Of a stretch of 64,000 bases of DNA, positions 27,572 through 36,872 are shown piece after piece. Made by a program: the position numbers and the translations under genes. Origin of the DNA: Tessaracoccus rhinocerotis (GTDB lineage Bacteria > Actinomycetota > Actinomycetes > Propionibacteriales > Propionibacteriaceae); the NCBI RefSeq assembly GCF_007197885.1, contig NZ_VKKG01000002.1, positions 62,001 to 126,000 on the forward strand, in the 5' to 3' direction. Positions within the stretch are counted from its first letter, which is position 1, and every line of letters starts with the position of its first letter. Under the pieces are notes generated by a model. The model searched no databases. It saw nothing but the letters and a program-made list of their open reading frames with translations, and had not been told where the DNA came from.

Positions 27572-28467
27572 CACTGTCCGGAACCTCGGACACGGCGATG
27601 GTGATCGCCACCGTCGGGTACCTCGTCGCGTTCTCGCTGCACAGCCTCGAGTGGTCCGCCGCCCGCGGACTGGCCGGGGCGCGTCCTGCCGACGGCAGCG
27701 AGGACGCCCCGCGCCTGCGGGTGGACCTCTTCGGACGCCTTGCCATCGCCCTCACCGCCGTCACCCTGATCGTGCACGTCGTGGCAGTGGTGCTGCGCGG
27801 CGTCGCGGCGGACCGGGCCCCGTGGGGCAACATGTACGAGTTCATCACCTCCTCGCTCGCGTTCGCGGTCATCGTGTACCTGCTGGCGGTCTGGAAGCTG
27901 GGCGCCCGCTGGCTGGGACTCGGGGTGACCCTGCTGGGGACCGTGGGACTGGGCCTGGCCGTCACCGTGTTCTACGTCGACGTCGCACCGCTGGTTCCCG
28001 CGCTGCACTCGGTGTGGTTCATCGTCCACATCGTGGCCGCGGCCATCGCTGGCGCGGCGTTCAACGTCGCGGCGGTGGCAGCCATCCTCTACCTGCTCAA
28101 GGACCGTGCCGAGGCATCCGGGGCGCCCGCGCGCGGCTACCTGGCCCGCCTGCCCGAGGCGAGGCGGCTGGACCTGTTCTCCTACCGCCTGCACGCCTTC
28201 GCGTTCCCGCTGTGGACCTTCACCATCGCCGCCGGCGCCATCTGGGCCCAGTACGCGTGGGGTCGGTTCTGGAACTGGGACCCCAAGGAGACCTGGTCCT
28301 TCGTGACCTGGGTCATCTACGCCGCCTACCTGCACGCGCGCGCCACCGCGGGCTGGAAGGGCCGGCCGGCCGCCTGGATCGCCCTCGTCGGAGTGGTGTC
28401 GTTCTGGTTCAACTTCATCGGCGTGAACCTGCTGTTCAGCGGCTTCCACTCCTACGCAGGGATCTGA
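27568..28467 (+). CDS. ccsA: Cytochrome c biogenesis protein CcsA/CcsB (ResC)
   Basis: 299-residue heme-handling membrane protein with about eight helices. The tryptophan-rich heme-binding motif WGRFWNWDPKETWSF begins at residue 231, with flanking conserved histidines (HSVWFIVHIV and SGFHSYAG). It forms the system II synthase with ResB. Start GTG at 27568 overlaps the resB stop and has AGGAGGAGGAG just upstream. Confidence 0.95.
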   Translation: MTLSGTSDTAMVIATVGYLVAFSLHSLEWSAARGLAGARPADGSEDAPRLRVDLFGRLAIALTAVTLIVHVVAVVLRGVAADRAPWGNMYEFITSSLAFAVIVYLLAVWKLGARWLGLGVTLLGTVGLGLAVTVFYVDVAPLVPALHSVWFIVHIVAAAIAGAAFNVAAVAAILYLLKDRAEASGAPARGYLARLPEARRLDLFSYRLHAFAFPLWTFTIAAGAIWAQYAWGRFWNWDPKETWSFVTWVIYAAYLHARATAGWKGRPAAWIALVGVVSFWFNFIGVNLLFSGFHSYAGI

Positions 28468-28480
28468 CCGCGGGACACCC

Positions 28481-29968
28481 ATGGCCGCACCGGATGCCGA
28501 GATCGAGCTCCTCGTAGACCTCTACGAGGAGCATGGAACGAGCCTCCACCGGCTCGCGGTGCTGCTCGGGGCCGAGGCGGCCTCGGGGCACATCATGCGC
28601 ACGGCGCTGCTCTCGCTCGGCCGCCGCGTCAACAGCGTCGTCGACCCGGTCGAGCGCCTGGAGTACCTGCAGGAGCAGGTGGTGCACCAGTCCCGCAGCG
28701 CCCGTGGTTCCCACGGCTCGCTCAACCTGCCCGACGTCGAGGACGGCCGCCAGCAGGAGATCCTCGCCGGGATCCGGGCGCTGCCCGTCCGCGACGGGGA
28801 GGTGCTGATCATCAGCCACTACCTGTCCACCTTCGGCCCTGAACTCGCCGGCATCCTGCGGATGACCATCCGTTCCACCAACACCCGCCTCGAGGAGGCG
28901 CTCGACCGGCTCCGGCTCGTGGTGGGCGACCCCACCCAGGGATCCATGCCCGGCGTCATAGAGTCCCTGTCGCAGGAGGTCACCGCGGCGCTGCGGGCCT
29001 CCGCCAGATCCGTCCAACCCTCGGGAACGGACACCCTCGCGGCCGAGCTGCTCACGCTCGGTGACTCCTCCCAGCGCGGCGTCTCCCCGTGGCTGGTGGC
29101 GCCACTGGCCGCGGCTTCGCTGCTGCTGGGAGTGTGGCTCGCCACCGTGACCGCCGCCGGACAGCCGGGCCCGCCGCCGACCCCGCCGTCGGTCGGTCCG
29201 ACGGTCAGCGCCTCCCCGTCACCGTCGGCCACGGCGTCCAGGTCCCTGCCGGCCGTCGTCCGGTCCGTCCCCGTGTTCTACGTGGGCCGTGCCGACGGGC
29301 AGCTCTTCCGCGAGCTTCGCGACCTGCCCTCGGGCCGCCACCTGATCTCGGCCGCGCTGGAGGCAACGCTGTCGCTCGCGCCACTGGACCCGGACTACGG
29401 TTCCGCCTGGGGCCCGGGCTCGCTGCTCAGCGCCGAGGTGACCGGTGACGTGCTCACCGTCGACCTCACGGAGGCGGCCTTCGACGGCATCGAGAGCAGC
29501 GCCCAGGCCCGCAGTGCCGTGAACCAGATGCTCTACACGGCCAGCGAGCTCAGCGGGAACCCCGACCTGCGGGTCATGTTCCTCTCCGATGGCGGACCGC
29601 CACCGGAGGTGCTCGCCCAGCCGGAGGAGGGCTTCGGGCGCACGGGCCTGAGCCCGATGCCGGCGCTGTGGTTGTCCTCGCCGAAGAACGGCGCCACCCT
29701 CCCCCCCGGGCAGGTGGTGATAGCCGGCACCGTGAAGCCGGGCGCCGAGTCGCCGCTGGTCACCATCACCGCCGAGGACGGCACCGTGATGGCCAGCGTG
29801 TCCGCGCAGACCACCACGACTGCCTCGTCCGACGGCTGGCGGGACTGGTCGGTCGTGGTGCCCCTCGAGGCTGGCGCCTTCATCATCACGGCGACCACGA
29901 CCATCGCCCCCGAGGACGGCGGTGTGGAGCGCGGCTACCAGGAGACCAAGTCGATCACCGTCAGGTGA
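28481..29968 (+). CDS. Membrane protein with sigma-like cytosolic part and outer GerMN and Gmad2 domains
   Basis: 495 residues with an unusual order. Residues about 12-150 look like an ECF-type sigma factor: a region-2-like LYEEHGTSLHRLAVLLG segment, and a region-4-like part from IRALPVRDGEVLIISHYL to a final LDRLRLV helix. One transmembrane helix follows (about 204-222), then a Pro/Ser linker (229-258), a GerMN domain (about 263-370) and a Gmad2 immunoglobulin-like domain (about 394-495). The domains outside the membrane suggest cell-wall or polymer sensing. It sits 13 bp after ccsA. No anti-sigma factor is adjacent. Function unknown. Confidence 0.8.
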   Translation: MAAPDAEIELLVDLYEEHGTSLHRLAVLLGAEAASGHIMRTALLSLGRRVNSVVDPVERLEYLQEQVVHQSRSARGSHGSLNLPDVEDGRQQEILAGIRALPVRDGEVLIISHYLSTFGPELAGILRMTIRSTNTRLEEALDRLRLVVGDPTQGSMPGVIESLSQEVTAALRASARSVQPSGTDTLAAELLTLGDSSQRGVSPWLVAPLAAASLLLGVWLATVTAAGQPGPPPTPPSVGPTVSASPSPSATASRSLPAVVRSVPVFYVGRADGQLFRELRDLPSGRHLISAALEATLSLAPLDPDYGSAWGPGSLLSAEVTGDVLTVDLTEAAFDGIESSAQARSAVNQMLYTASELSGNPDLRVMFLSDGGPPPEVLAQPEEGFGRTGLSPMPALWLSSPKNGATLPPGQVVIAGTVKPGAESPLVTITAEDGTVMASVSAQTTTTASSDGWRDWSVVVPLEAGAFIITATTTIAPEDGGVERGYQETKSITVR

Positions 29969-29977
29969 GTCCGCGCG

Positions 29978-30739
29978 TCAGTGCGTGACGACCCAGTTGG
30001 CGAGCCGGAGCGCCACCCTCGTCGGCACGAACCGGTTGGCGTGGGCGAGCAGCCTGTTGGCGACGCCGTCGACCACGTACGGCTTGCGCTGCCGGAGCCC
30101 CGCGAAGGTGGTGGCCACGACGTCGTCTACGCTGCGGCGCCTCGTCATGTTCTGCTCCGCCCCCGCGTTGCTCCAGAAGGAGGTCTCGGTGGGTCCCGGG
30201 CAGATGCAGACCACGCGCACCCCGGTGCGGCGGGTCTCGGCCCACAGCGCGTTCGAGAAGCTGAGCACGAAGGCCTTCGTGGCGGCGTAGGTGGCCATCT
30301 CCGGGATCGGCTGGAAGGCGGCGGTGCTGGCCACGTTGATGATGGCGCCCAGGTCCCGCGAGAGCATCTGCGGCAGCACGGCGTGGGTCAACTCCGTCAC
30401 GGCAGCCACGTTGAGCTGCACCTCGCTCGCGATTCGGTCCCGCTCCAGGTCAGCCAGCTCGCCGTGGCTGGCGAAGCCGGCGTTGTTGACCAGGGTGTGG
30501 ACCTCGAGGTGGTCCAGCCGGCCCAGCAGTTCGAACCGGTCGGCCGGGTCCGTCAGGTCGAACGGCAGCACCAGGGTCTGGACGCCATGGGTGCGCTCAA
30601 GGTCCACCGACACGTTGAACAGCTTGTCCTCGCTGCGGGCCACCAGCACCACGTTCGCGCCCTGCGCGGCCAGGTGGCGTGCGTACGCCTCCCCGAGGCC
30701 CGATGATGCCCCCGTCACAACCGCCCACGATGTAGTCAT
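29978..30739 (-). CDS. Short-chain dehydrogenase/reductase
   Basis: 253-residue classical SDR. NAD(P)-binding TGASSGLG near residue 9, NNAG near 87, catalytic Ser in INVASTA, and YAATK with Tyr and Lys near 152-156. The substrate is not evident; the C-terminal part resembles the poorly defined YqjQ/DltE-like group. Starts at 30739 with TAGGCT 6 nt upstream and no ribosome binding site. Its end lies 9 nt from the end of the convergent gene. Confidence 0.87.
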   Translation of the reverse strand: MTTSWAVVTGASSGLGEAYARHLAAQGANVVLVARSEDKLFNVSVDLERTHGVQTLVLPFDLTDPADRFELLGRLDHLEVHTLVNNAGFASHGELADLERDRIASEVQLNVAAVTELTHAVLPQMLSRDLGAIINVASTAAFQPIPEMATYAATKAFVLSFSNALWAETRRTGVRVVCICPGPTETSFWSNAGAEQNMTRRRSVDDVVATTFAGLRQRKPYVVDGVANRLLAHANRFVPTRVALRLANWVVTH

Positions 30740-30745
30740 GTCGCC

Positions 30746-30751
30746 AGCCTA
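30746..30751 (-). promoter_or_regulatory. -10 hexamer of a leaderless SDR promoter
   Basis: TAGGCT on the minus strand, 6 nt before the start codon. The divergent mtr promoter lies about 45 bp away. Confidence 0.45.
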
Positions 30752-30793
30752 GTCTGCCGGGGCGCCGCCCGGCAGGGGGTGCTGTGTGCGTGC

Positions 30794-30799
30794 CATGAT
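30794..30799 (+). promoter_or_regulatory. -10-like hexamer before mtr
   Basis: CATGAT, 6 nt before the mtr ATG. It differs from TAnnnT at the first base, so this is weaker than the other leaderless promoters. Confidence 0.35.
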
Positions 30800-30805
30800 T
30801 GGGAC

Positions 30806-32230
30806 ATGCAGCACTTCGACGTGGCGGTTATCGGCTCCGGTTCGGGAAACTCCCTCATCGACGAGAGGTTCCAGGACCTGCAGGTGGCCCTCGTCGAGCG
30901 GGACGAGACCTTCGGCGGGACGTGCCTGAACCGGGGCTGCATCCCCACCAAGATGTTCGTCATCCCCGCAGACCTCGCCGCCAGCGTGTCCGAGGCCCGC
31001 CGGCTGGGGGTGGACCTGGAGTTCAAGCGGGCCGACTGGCCGGCCATCCGTGACCGGATCTTCGGCAGGATCGACCCGATATCCGCGGGCGGACTGGACT
31101 GGCGCGAGCGCAGCCAGAACGTCACCGTCTTCCACGGCGAGGCTCGTTTCGTCGATCCGCACACGCTGGCCATCGGGGAGGACCGGATCAGCGCGGACCA
31201 GATCGTGCTGGCCACCGGCTCCCGCCCCCGTCCCCTCGCGGTGGACGTGCCGGAGTCCCTGGCCGACCGCGTGCACACCTCAGACACCGTGATGCGCATC
31301 GACGAGCTTCCCCGCCGGGTGGTCATCCTGGGTGGTGGCTTCGTGGCAGCCGAGTTCGCGCATGTCTTCGCCTCCTTCGGCAGCGAGGTGACCCTGATCA
31401 ACCGCTCCGACGTGCTGCTGCGGGGCCAGGACCACGAGATCTCGACGGCGTTCGCCGAGGCGCTCGGCAGGCGCGTCAACATCCGGCTCAACCAGGTGGT
31501 CTCCACCATCGAGGAGGAAGAGGACGGCTCGGTGCACCTGATCACCGTGGACCGCAACGGCGTGGAGTACGACTACTTCGCCGACCTGGTCCTCAACGCA
31601 ACCGGCCGCATCCGCAACTCCGAGGCCCTGGACCTTGCGGCCGCCGGCGTCGACGTCCGTCCGGACGGCCAGGTGATGGTGGACTCCACGCAGCGCACGA
31701 ACGTCGCCCACATCTGGGCGCTCGGCGATGTGTCCTCGGACCACCTCCTCAAGCACGTAGCCAACGCCGAGATGCGCACGGCCGCCCACAACGTCCTGAA
31801 CCCGGACGACACGATCCAGACGGACCACCGCTACGTTCCGCACGCGGTGTTCTCGGAGCCCCAGGTGGCCGCCGTCGGGGCCACCGAGCAGCAACTGCGG
31901 GACTGGGGCATCCCCCACGTCATCGCCCGCCAGCGCTTCGGCGACGTCGCCTACGGCTGGGCGTTGGAGGACCAGGGCCACTTCGTGAAGCTGATCGCGG
32001 ACCCGCGCAACTGGCGCCTGCTCGGCGCCCACATCATGGGCCCGCAGGCCTCGACCCTGATCCAGCCGCTGATCCAGGCGATGAGCTTCGACCTGTCCGT
32101 GCCGGACATGAGCCGGGGCCAGTACTGGATCCACCCCGCGTTGCCCGAGGTGGTGGAGAACGCCCTGCTCGGACTGCTGGCCGCCTACCAGCCCGACGAG
32201 ATCGAGCATCCGCAGGCTGAGAACTTCTGA
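30806..32230 (+). CDS. mtr: Mycothione reductase
   Basis: 474-residue flavoprotein disulfide reductase that regenerates mycothiol from mycothione with NADPH. FAD motif VIGSGSGNS (8-16), redox pair in GGTCLNRGC (Cys40 and Cys45), NAD motif LGGGFVAAEFAHVFA, and the C-terminal catalytic HPALPEV. The N-terminal SGSGNS distinguishes Mtr from lipoamide dehydrogenase and mercuric reductase. mshD elsewhere in the window supports the mycothiol assignment. The short upstream ATG was rejected because it adds residues before the FAD strand. Confidence 0.92.
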   Translation: MQHFDVAVIGSGSGNSLIDERFQDLQVALVERDETFGGTCLNRGCIPTKMFVIPADLAASVSEARRLGVDLEFKRADWPAIRDRIFGRIDPISAGGLDWRERSQNVTVFHGEARFVDPHTLAIGEDRISADQIVLATGSRPRPLAVDVPESLADRVHTSDTVMRIDELPRRVVILGGGFVAAEFAHVFASFGSEVTLINRSDVLLRGQDHEISTAFAEALGRRVNIRLNQVVSTIEEEEDGSVHLITVDRNGVEYDYFADLVLNATGRIRNSEALDLAAAGVDVRPDGQVMVDSTQRTNVAHIWALGDVSSDHLLKHVANAEMRTAAHNVLNPDDTIQTDHRYVPHAVFSEPQVAAVGATEQQLRDWGIPHVIARQRFGDVAYGWALEDQGHFVKLIADPRNWRLLGAHIMGPQASTLIQPLIQAMSFDLSVPDMSRGQYWIHPALPEVVENALLGLLAAYQPDEIEHPQAENF

Positions 32231-32236
32231 GTCGGC

Positions 32237-32695
32237 ATGATCGACTACGCCCGCATCTATGCGGCCCAGCTCCTCGAACTGCTCAGGCCCTCCGAGCGAG
32301 CCGTGGACGCCATCTCGGTGGACTACGCCGCAGGTCGCGAGCGCCCCGACGATGACCATCCCGACGGTGGCGCCGGGTCGATGGCGGGCATGCTCGCAAA
32401 GGCGGCCCGCCTGACGCCCTTCCTGGTGCTGACCGAGCGGCGGCTGCTCGTCGTGGACGAGCTGGGAGACCCCGAGCGGCAGGCAGTGACGTGGGCGGTG
32501 CCGCTCGAGCGGGTCGCCGTCGTCAGGCACGACCCCCGCCCGCCCGTGGACCTCGGCCGGATCCTGGTGGGGTTCGACGACTCGTCGCTGGTGCGCCTCC
32601 GCGCCGGGCTGCTGCTCCCGTTCGCAGCGCGACGGTTCGCCCGGGCCTTCGCCGACCTGCAGGGAAACAGCCGTCCCCGCCGCGGGCGCGGCTAG
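32237..32695 (+). CDS. Hypothetical protein
   Basis: 152 residues, soluble, not recognised. It begins with an acidic, helical stretch, has a small Gly/Asp-rich loop near 45, then alternating strands (FLVLTERRLLVVDE, VPLERVAVVRHD, GRILVGFDDSSLVRLRAG) resembling the PH-like fold of short bacterial proteins. It follows mtr by 6 nt and is probably co-transcribed. Its stop codon forms part of the TAGGGT -10 element of the next gene. Confidence 0.65.
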   Translation: MIDYARIYAAQLLELLRPSERAVDAISVDYAAGRERPDDDHPDGGAGSMAGMLAKAARLTPFLVLTERRLLVVDELGDPERQAVTWAVPLERVAVVRHDPRPPVDLGRILVGFDDSSLVRLRAGLLLPFAARRFARAFADLQGNSRPRRGRG

Positions 32696-32698
32696 GGT
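32693..32698 (+). promoter_or_regulatory. -10 hexamer of a leaderless promoter
   Basis: TAGGGT, 7 nt before the GTG of the GH3 lipoprotein. The TAG is also the stop codon of the gene before it. Confidence 0.45.
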
Positions 32699-32705
32699 CG
32701 GGGAC

Positions 32706-33923
32706 GTGGGATCTTTCAAGAAGGTGGCGTTCGCAGGCCTCGCGGGTCTGGCACTGACGGCCTGCGCCCCCGGGCCCGTAGTGACGCCCGAGGAGACCGA
32801 GTCTCCCGTGGCCACCACCAACGTGCGGCCGGCTACCAGCGAGCCTGCGTCCGCCACGCCCGAGCCCCAGAGCATGGAGCCGGGACCCGCCGCCTGCAGT
32901 GCCCTGGCTGCCGGGCTGTCGCTGCCGGCACAGGTCGGCCAGCTCTACATGGTGGGCGTCTCCACCGCCGGGATCGACGAGGCCACGGCGGCTGCCATCA
33001 CCGAGGCGCAGGTGGGCTCCGTGGTGCTGCTGGGCAACTCCACGACGGGTCTGGCCGCCATCGCAGCGGTGACCGACACCGTGGCCGGGCTGGGCGCCGA
33101 GGAGCTGCCGATCATGGTGGCCGTCGACCAGGAGGGCGGCAGCGTCCAGCGGTTGCAGGGGGAGGGGTTCAGCGACATCCCCACCGCCGTCGAGCAGGCG
33201 ACCCTGCCCGAGGGGGAGCTCACTGACGCCGCCCACGGCTGGGGCCTGGAACTCGTCGACGCGGGCGTCCACTTCAACCTGGCGCCCGTGGCGGACGTCG
33301 TGCCCGCCACGAAGCAGGACAGCAACGCACCCATCGGGGCCCTGCAGCGCAACTACGGCAACGACGCCGCCGCCACGGCCCGCGCGGTGGCCGAGTTCGT
33401 CTCGGGCATGGACCTGGCGGGGATCGCCACCTCCCTGAAGCACTTCCCGGGCCTCGGCCAGGTGACCGTCAACACCGACTTCGGCGTCGCCCGCGACACC
33501 GACGTCGTGCCCGGCGACTCCGACTGGACGGCCTTCACCGCCGGGATCGACGCCGGGGCGCGCTCGGTGATGGTGTCCTCGGCGGTCTTCGAGCTGATCG
33601 ACCCGGCGAACGAGGGCGTCTTCTCCCGCACCATCATCACGTCCTACCTGCGCGAGCAGCTCGAGTTCGACGGCGTGGTGATCGCCGACGACCTGGGGGC
33701 GGCCGGTGCGGTGGCCGACACTCCACCGGCTGACCGTGGCGTCCGGTTCATCGCGGCCGGGGGAGACATCGTGATCAACGCGGACCCCAGCATCCTGCAG
33801 GAGATGGTGGCTGCCACCACGGCGAAGGCCGAGGCCGACGCTGCCTTCGCGGACCAGGTCACGGCCTCAGCCACCCGGGTGCTGGAACTGAAGTCCTGGC
33901 TGGGGCTGGTCGACTGCGCCTAG
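32706..33923 (+). CDS. Glycoside hydrolase family 3 lipoprotein (NagZ/LpqI-like)
   Basis: 405-residue lipoprotein (lipobox LTAC, Cys20), with a Thr/Pro/Glu-rich linker to about 60 and then a GH3 N-terminal barrel. The probable nucleophile is Asp328 in IADDLG, and KHFPG starts at 245. The Asp-Ser-His acid/base loop of E. coli NagZ is replaced by Asn-Thr-Asp ([10 protein letters not shown]), as I recall for actinobacterial LpqI-like proteins. It may remove N-acetylglucosamine from wall fragments at the cell surface. Its stop overlaps the convergent pstB stop in the shared bases CTAG. Confidence 0.85.
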   Translation: MGSFKKVAFAGLAGLALTACAPGPVVTPEETESPVATTNVRPATSEPASATPEPQSMEPGPAACSALAAGLSLPAQVGQLYMVGVSTAGIDEATAAAITEAQVGSVVLLGNSTTGLAAIAAVTDTVAGLGAEELPIMVAVDQEGGSVQRLQGEGFSDIPTAVEQATLPEGELTDAAHGWGLELVDAGVHFNLAPVADVVPATKQDSNAPIGALQRNYGNDAAATARAVAEFVSGMDLAGIATSLKHFPGLGQVTVNTDFGVARDTDVVPGDSDWTAFTAGIDAGARSVMVSSAVFELIDPANEGVFSRTIITSYLREQLEFDGVVIADDLGAAGAVADTPPADRGVRFIAAGGDIVINADPSILQEMVAATTAKAEADAAFADQVTASATRVLELKSWLGLVDCA

Positions 33924-34699
33924 CCGAACCGGCCGGTGATGTAGTCCTCGGTGGCCTTCTCCTCGGGGTTGTGGAAGATCTTCTCGGTGTCACCGAACTC
34001 GATCAGCTCACCCGGCTGGCCCTGCGCCTTCAGGTTGAAGAACGCCGTCTGGTCCGACACGCGCGCCGCCTGCTGCATGTTGTGCGTGACGATGACGACG
34101 GTGTACTCCTCCTTGAGCTCGTGGATGAGCTCCTCGATGGCGAGGGTGGAGATCGGGTCCAGGGCCGAGCAGGGTTCGTCCATCAGGATCACGTCGGGGG
34201 ACACGGCGATGGCGCGGGCAATGCACAGCCGCTGCTGCTGGCCGCCGGAGAGGCCGGAGCCGGGACGGTCCAGGCGGTCCTTGACCTCGTTCCAGAGGTT
34301 CGCGCCACGCAGCGACTTCTCGACCAGTTCGTCGCTTTCCTTGCGGCTCACCCGGGCGTTGTTCAGCCGCACCCCGGCGAGCACGTTGTCGCGGATGGAC
34401 ATCGTCGGGAAGGGATTGGGGCGCTGGAACACCATGCCCACCTGCCGACGCACGCGGACGGGGTCCACGTCGCGGGCGTACAGGTCAACGCCGTCGAGCA
34501 GGACCTGGCCCGTGACGTAGGCGCCTTCGATGACCTCGTGCATGCGGTTCAGGGAGCGCAGCACGGTTGACTTCCCACAGCCGGACGAGCCGATGAAGGC
34601 CGTCACGGCGCGGGGCTGGATGGTCATGTTGACCTGCCGCACGGCGTGGAACTTTCCGTAGTAGATGTCCACGTCCTGCAGCTCAATGCGCTTCGACAT
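33920..34699 (-). CDS. pstB: Phosphate ABC transporter ATP-binding protein
   Basis: 259-residue ATPase of the Pst phosphate importer. Walker [10 protein letters not shown] (37-45), PstB-specific [11 protein letters not shown] after the Q-loop, signature LSGGQQQR, Walker [13 protein letters not shown] and H-loop [13 protein letters not shown] are all intact. Start ATG at 34699. It is last in pstS-C-A-B, 26 nt after pstA. No phoU follows; the operon ends against a convergent gene with overlapping stop codons. Confidence 0.97.
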   Translation of the reverse strand: MSKRIELQDVDIYYGKFHAVRQVNMTIQPRAVTAFIGSSGCGKSTVLRSLNRMHEVIEGAYVTGQVLLDGVDLYARDVDPVRVRRQVGMVFQRPNPFPTMSIRDNVLAGVRLNNARVSRKESDELVEKSLRGANLWNEVKDRLDRPGSGLSGGQQQRLCIARAIAVSPDVILMDEPCSALDPISTLAIEELIHELKEEYTVVIVTHNMQQAARVSDQTAFFNLKAQGQPGELIEFGDTEKIFHNPEEKATEDYITGRFG

Positions 34700-34725
34700 A
34701 TCTGTGAGTTTCCTTCTGGCGGTGG

Positions 34726-35793
34726 TCAGCGACCGGGCTTGGGTGCGAAACGCCACGCGAGGAGGCGTCCGAAGAGGTTGAGGCCCATGACGATCAGGAT
34801 GAGTGTGAGGGCGCCGGCCCAGGCACGGTCGTAGAACGGCTCCTGCGGGATGCCGGGCGTGACGTACTGGTAGTAGACGAACACCGGCAGGGTCGACATC
34901 TGCGTGTCGAACGGGTTGGTGTTCAGCGACGGGTTCAGCCCTGCGGTCACCAGCAGCGGCGCGGTCTCGCCGATGATGCGGGCGACGGCGAGGACGGCTC
35001 CCGTGATGATGCCGGCGATGGAGGTGGGCAGGACCACCTTCAAGATGGTGCGGAACTTCGGCACGCCGAGGGCGTATGACGCCTCGCGCAGCTCGTTGGG
35101 CACGAGCCGCAGCATCTCCTCGGTGGAGCGGACCACGGTCGGGATCATGAGGATGCACAGCGCGATCGCGCCGGAGAACCCGTTCCTGGTGCCGGCTCCG
35201 AAGAGCGCGGAGAAGATCGTGTACGCGAACAGGCCCGCGACGATGGACGGGATGCCCGTCATCACGTCGACGAAGAACCGGATGCTGCTCGCCAGGCGTC
35301 CCTGGCCGCCGTACTCCTGCAGGAAGATGGCGGTCAGCAGACCGATCGGCACCGAGATCAGGGTGGCGATGCCCGTGACGATCAACGTGCCGGCGATCGC
35401 GTGGGACGCGCCACCGCCCTCGCCGATGACGTTTCTCATGGAGTAGGTGAAGTACTGGAGGTCGAAGCGCTCCATGCCCTTGGAGACCACCTGCCACACC
35501 AACGACACCAGCGGTGCGAGCGCCAGCAGGAAGAACCCGACGAAGACGTAGCGGAACAAGCGGTCGACCGCCTTGCGGCGGCCCTCGACGGCACTCGACA
35601 GGGCGAAGATCGCAACCAGGAACAGCAGGGAACCGATGACGACGACGGCTCCGAGGGACATCACGGAACCGACGGCCAGCACCCCGGCGGTCACGGCGTA
35701 CGCGAGCACCAGCAGCGCGAGCCACGTGAACCGGGGCAGCTGCCCGGCGGTCAGGGAGAGCTTGGACTCCCGGGAGCGGGTGGTGGTGGACAT
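34726..35793 (-). CDS. pstA: Phosphate ABC transporter permease PstA
   Basis: 355-residue membrane subunit. Four helices in the N-terminal part (two before residue 70), then a BPD_transp_1 domain. Visible features: [21 protein letters not shown] truncated to its start, [12 protein letters not shown], and the EAA-like loop [14 protein letters not shown]. The ATG overlaps the pstC stop by one base (TGATG). Residues 1-110 are longer than in E. coli PstA, as is common in actinobacteria. Confidence 0.95.
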   Translation of the reverse strand: MSTTTRSRESKLSLTAGQLPRFTWLALLVLAYAVTAGVLAVGSVMSLGAVVVIGSLLFLVAIFALSSAVEGRRKAVDRLFRYVFVGFFLLALAPLVSLVWQVVSKGMERFDLQYFTYSMRNVIGEGGGASHAIAGTLIVTGIATLISVPIGLLTAIFLQEYGGQGRLASSIRFFVDVMTGIPSIVAGLFAYTIFSALFGAGTRNGFSGAIALCILMIPTVVRSTEEMLRLVPNELREASYALGVPKFRTILKVVLPTSIAGIITGAVLAVARIIGETAPLLVTAGLNPSLNTNPFDTQMSTLPVFVYYQYVTPGIPQEPFYDRAWAGALTLILIVMGLNLFGRLLAWRFAPKPGR

Positions 35794-36770
35794 CAGTTGG
35801 CTCCCGAGAACTCGCGGCGGCGGGAGATCACCCAGCGGGCCCCCATGTTGACCACGAGGGTGATCACGAACAACACCAGCCCGGTGGCGATCAGCTGGTT
35901 GACGCCCAGCCCGTACGCCTCGGGGAACGCCAGCGCGATGTTGGAGGCGATGGTGTTCGGGTTGTCCGAGGTGAGCAGCTTGAAGTGGATCGTCTCGCCG
36001 GGGGACAGGACCATGGCCACGGCCATCGTCTCGCCCAGGGCACGCCCCAGTCCGAGCATGCAGGCCGAGATGATGCCGGGGGTGCCGAACGGCAGGACGG
36101 CCTGGCGGATCATCTCCCAGCGGGTGGCGCCGAGAGCGAGGGAGGCTTCCTCGTGCAGGCGCGGCGTCTGCAGGAAGACCTCGCGGCACAGTGCGGTGAT
36201 GATCGGCAGCACCATCACCGCCAGCACCAGGGCGGCGGTCAGCACGGTGCGCCCGGTGCCGGACACGGGCCCGGCGAACAGCGGGATCCAGCCGAGGTTC
36301 GCCTCCAGCCAGATGAACAGCGGACGCACCAGCGGTGCGAGCGTGTTGATGCCCCACAGGCCGAAGACCACCGACGGCACTGCCGCCAGCAGGTCGATGA
36401 TGTAGCCGAAGGTGGTCGCCACGCGCCTGGGTGCGTAGTGGGTGAGGAACAATGCGATCCCGATGGAGACCGGCACGGCGAACAGCATCGCCAGCGCGGC
36501 GGCCCACACGGTGCCGAAGGCGAAGGGCAGGACATAGGCCCAGAACTCGCCGTAGGGGAGGTCCTCCGGGTCCGCCAGGAGTGCCGGGACCGAGAGCCCG
36601 ACGAGGAACACCGCCACAGCGGCGAGGATCACGAGGATCGTGATGCCGGATCCCGTGGACAGCGCCTTGAAAAGGGTGTCCCCGAAGCGCTTGGAGCTGT
36701 GCTTCAGCGCGTGGCGGGAGTCTTCCGGTGGGGTGCTTGTTGCCTCGGCTGGCGAGGTCGATGTCGACAT
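35793..36770 (-). CDS. pstC: Phosphate ABC transporter permease PstC
   Basis: 325-residue membrane subunit with a Ser/Thr-rich N-terminal tail, a first helix near 45-65 and the permease domain ([15 protein letters not shown], then the EAA loop [14 protein letters not shown]). Start ATG at 36770 has CAGGAG 5 nt upstream; a GTG 33 nt earlier was rejected for lack of such a site. A hairpin separates it from pstS, which probably lowers permease expression relative to the binding protein. Confidence 0.95.
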   Translation of the reverse strand: MSTSTSPAEATSTPPEDSRHALKHSSKRFGDTLFKALSTGSGITILVILAAVAVFLVGLSVPALLADPEDLPYGEFWAYVLPFAFGTVWAAALAMLFAVPVSIGIALFLTHYAPRRVATTFGYIIDLLAAVPSVVFGLWGINTLAPLVRPLFIWLEANLGWIPLFAGPVSGTGRTVLTAALVLAVMVLPIITALCREVFLQTPRLHEEASLALGATRWEMIRQAVLPFGTPGIISACMLGLGRALGETMAVAMVLSPGETIHFKLLTSDNPNTIASNIALAFPEAYGLGVNQLIATGLVLFVITLVVNMGARWVISRRREFSGAN

Positions 36771-36822
36771 TTTGCTCCTGGGAGGATCGCTGTCAGGTGC
36801 CAAGGGTCTTGAACGCGGGAAA

Positions 36823-36852
36823 CCGCGCCCGCCCTCTGGGGAGCGGGCGCGG
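36823..36852 (-). terminator. Hairpin between pstS and pstC
   Basis: Perfect 10-bp stem (CCGCGCCCGC and GCGGGCGCGG) with a 10-nt loop, 20 nt after the pstS stop. On the minus strand it is followed by TTTCCC, a weak U-tract. Likely a partial terminator or RNA-stabilising stem that favours pstS expression. Confidence 0.6.
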
Positions 36853-36872
36853 CTTTCAGCCTAGGCCAACTG

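Noticed and set aside
36771..36803. Earlier GTG start for pstC
   Set aside because: No ribosome binding site, while CAGGAG precedes the ATG at 36770.
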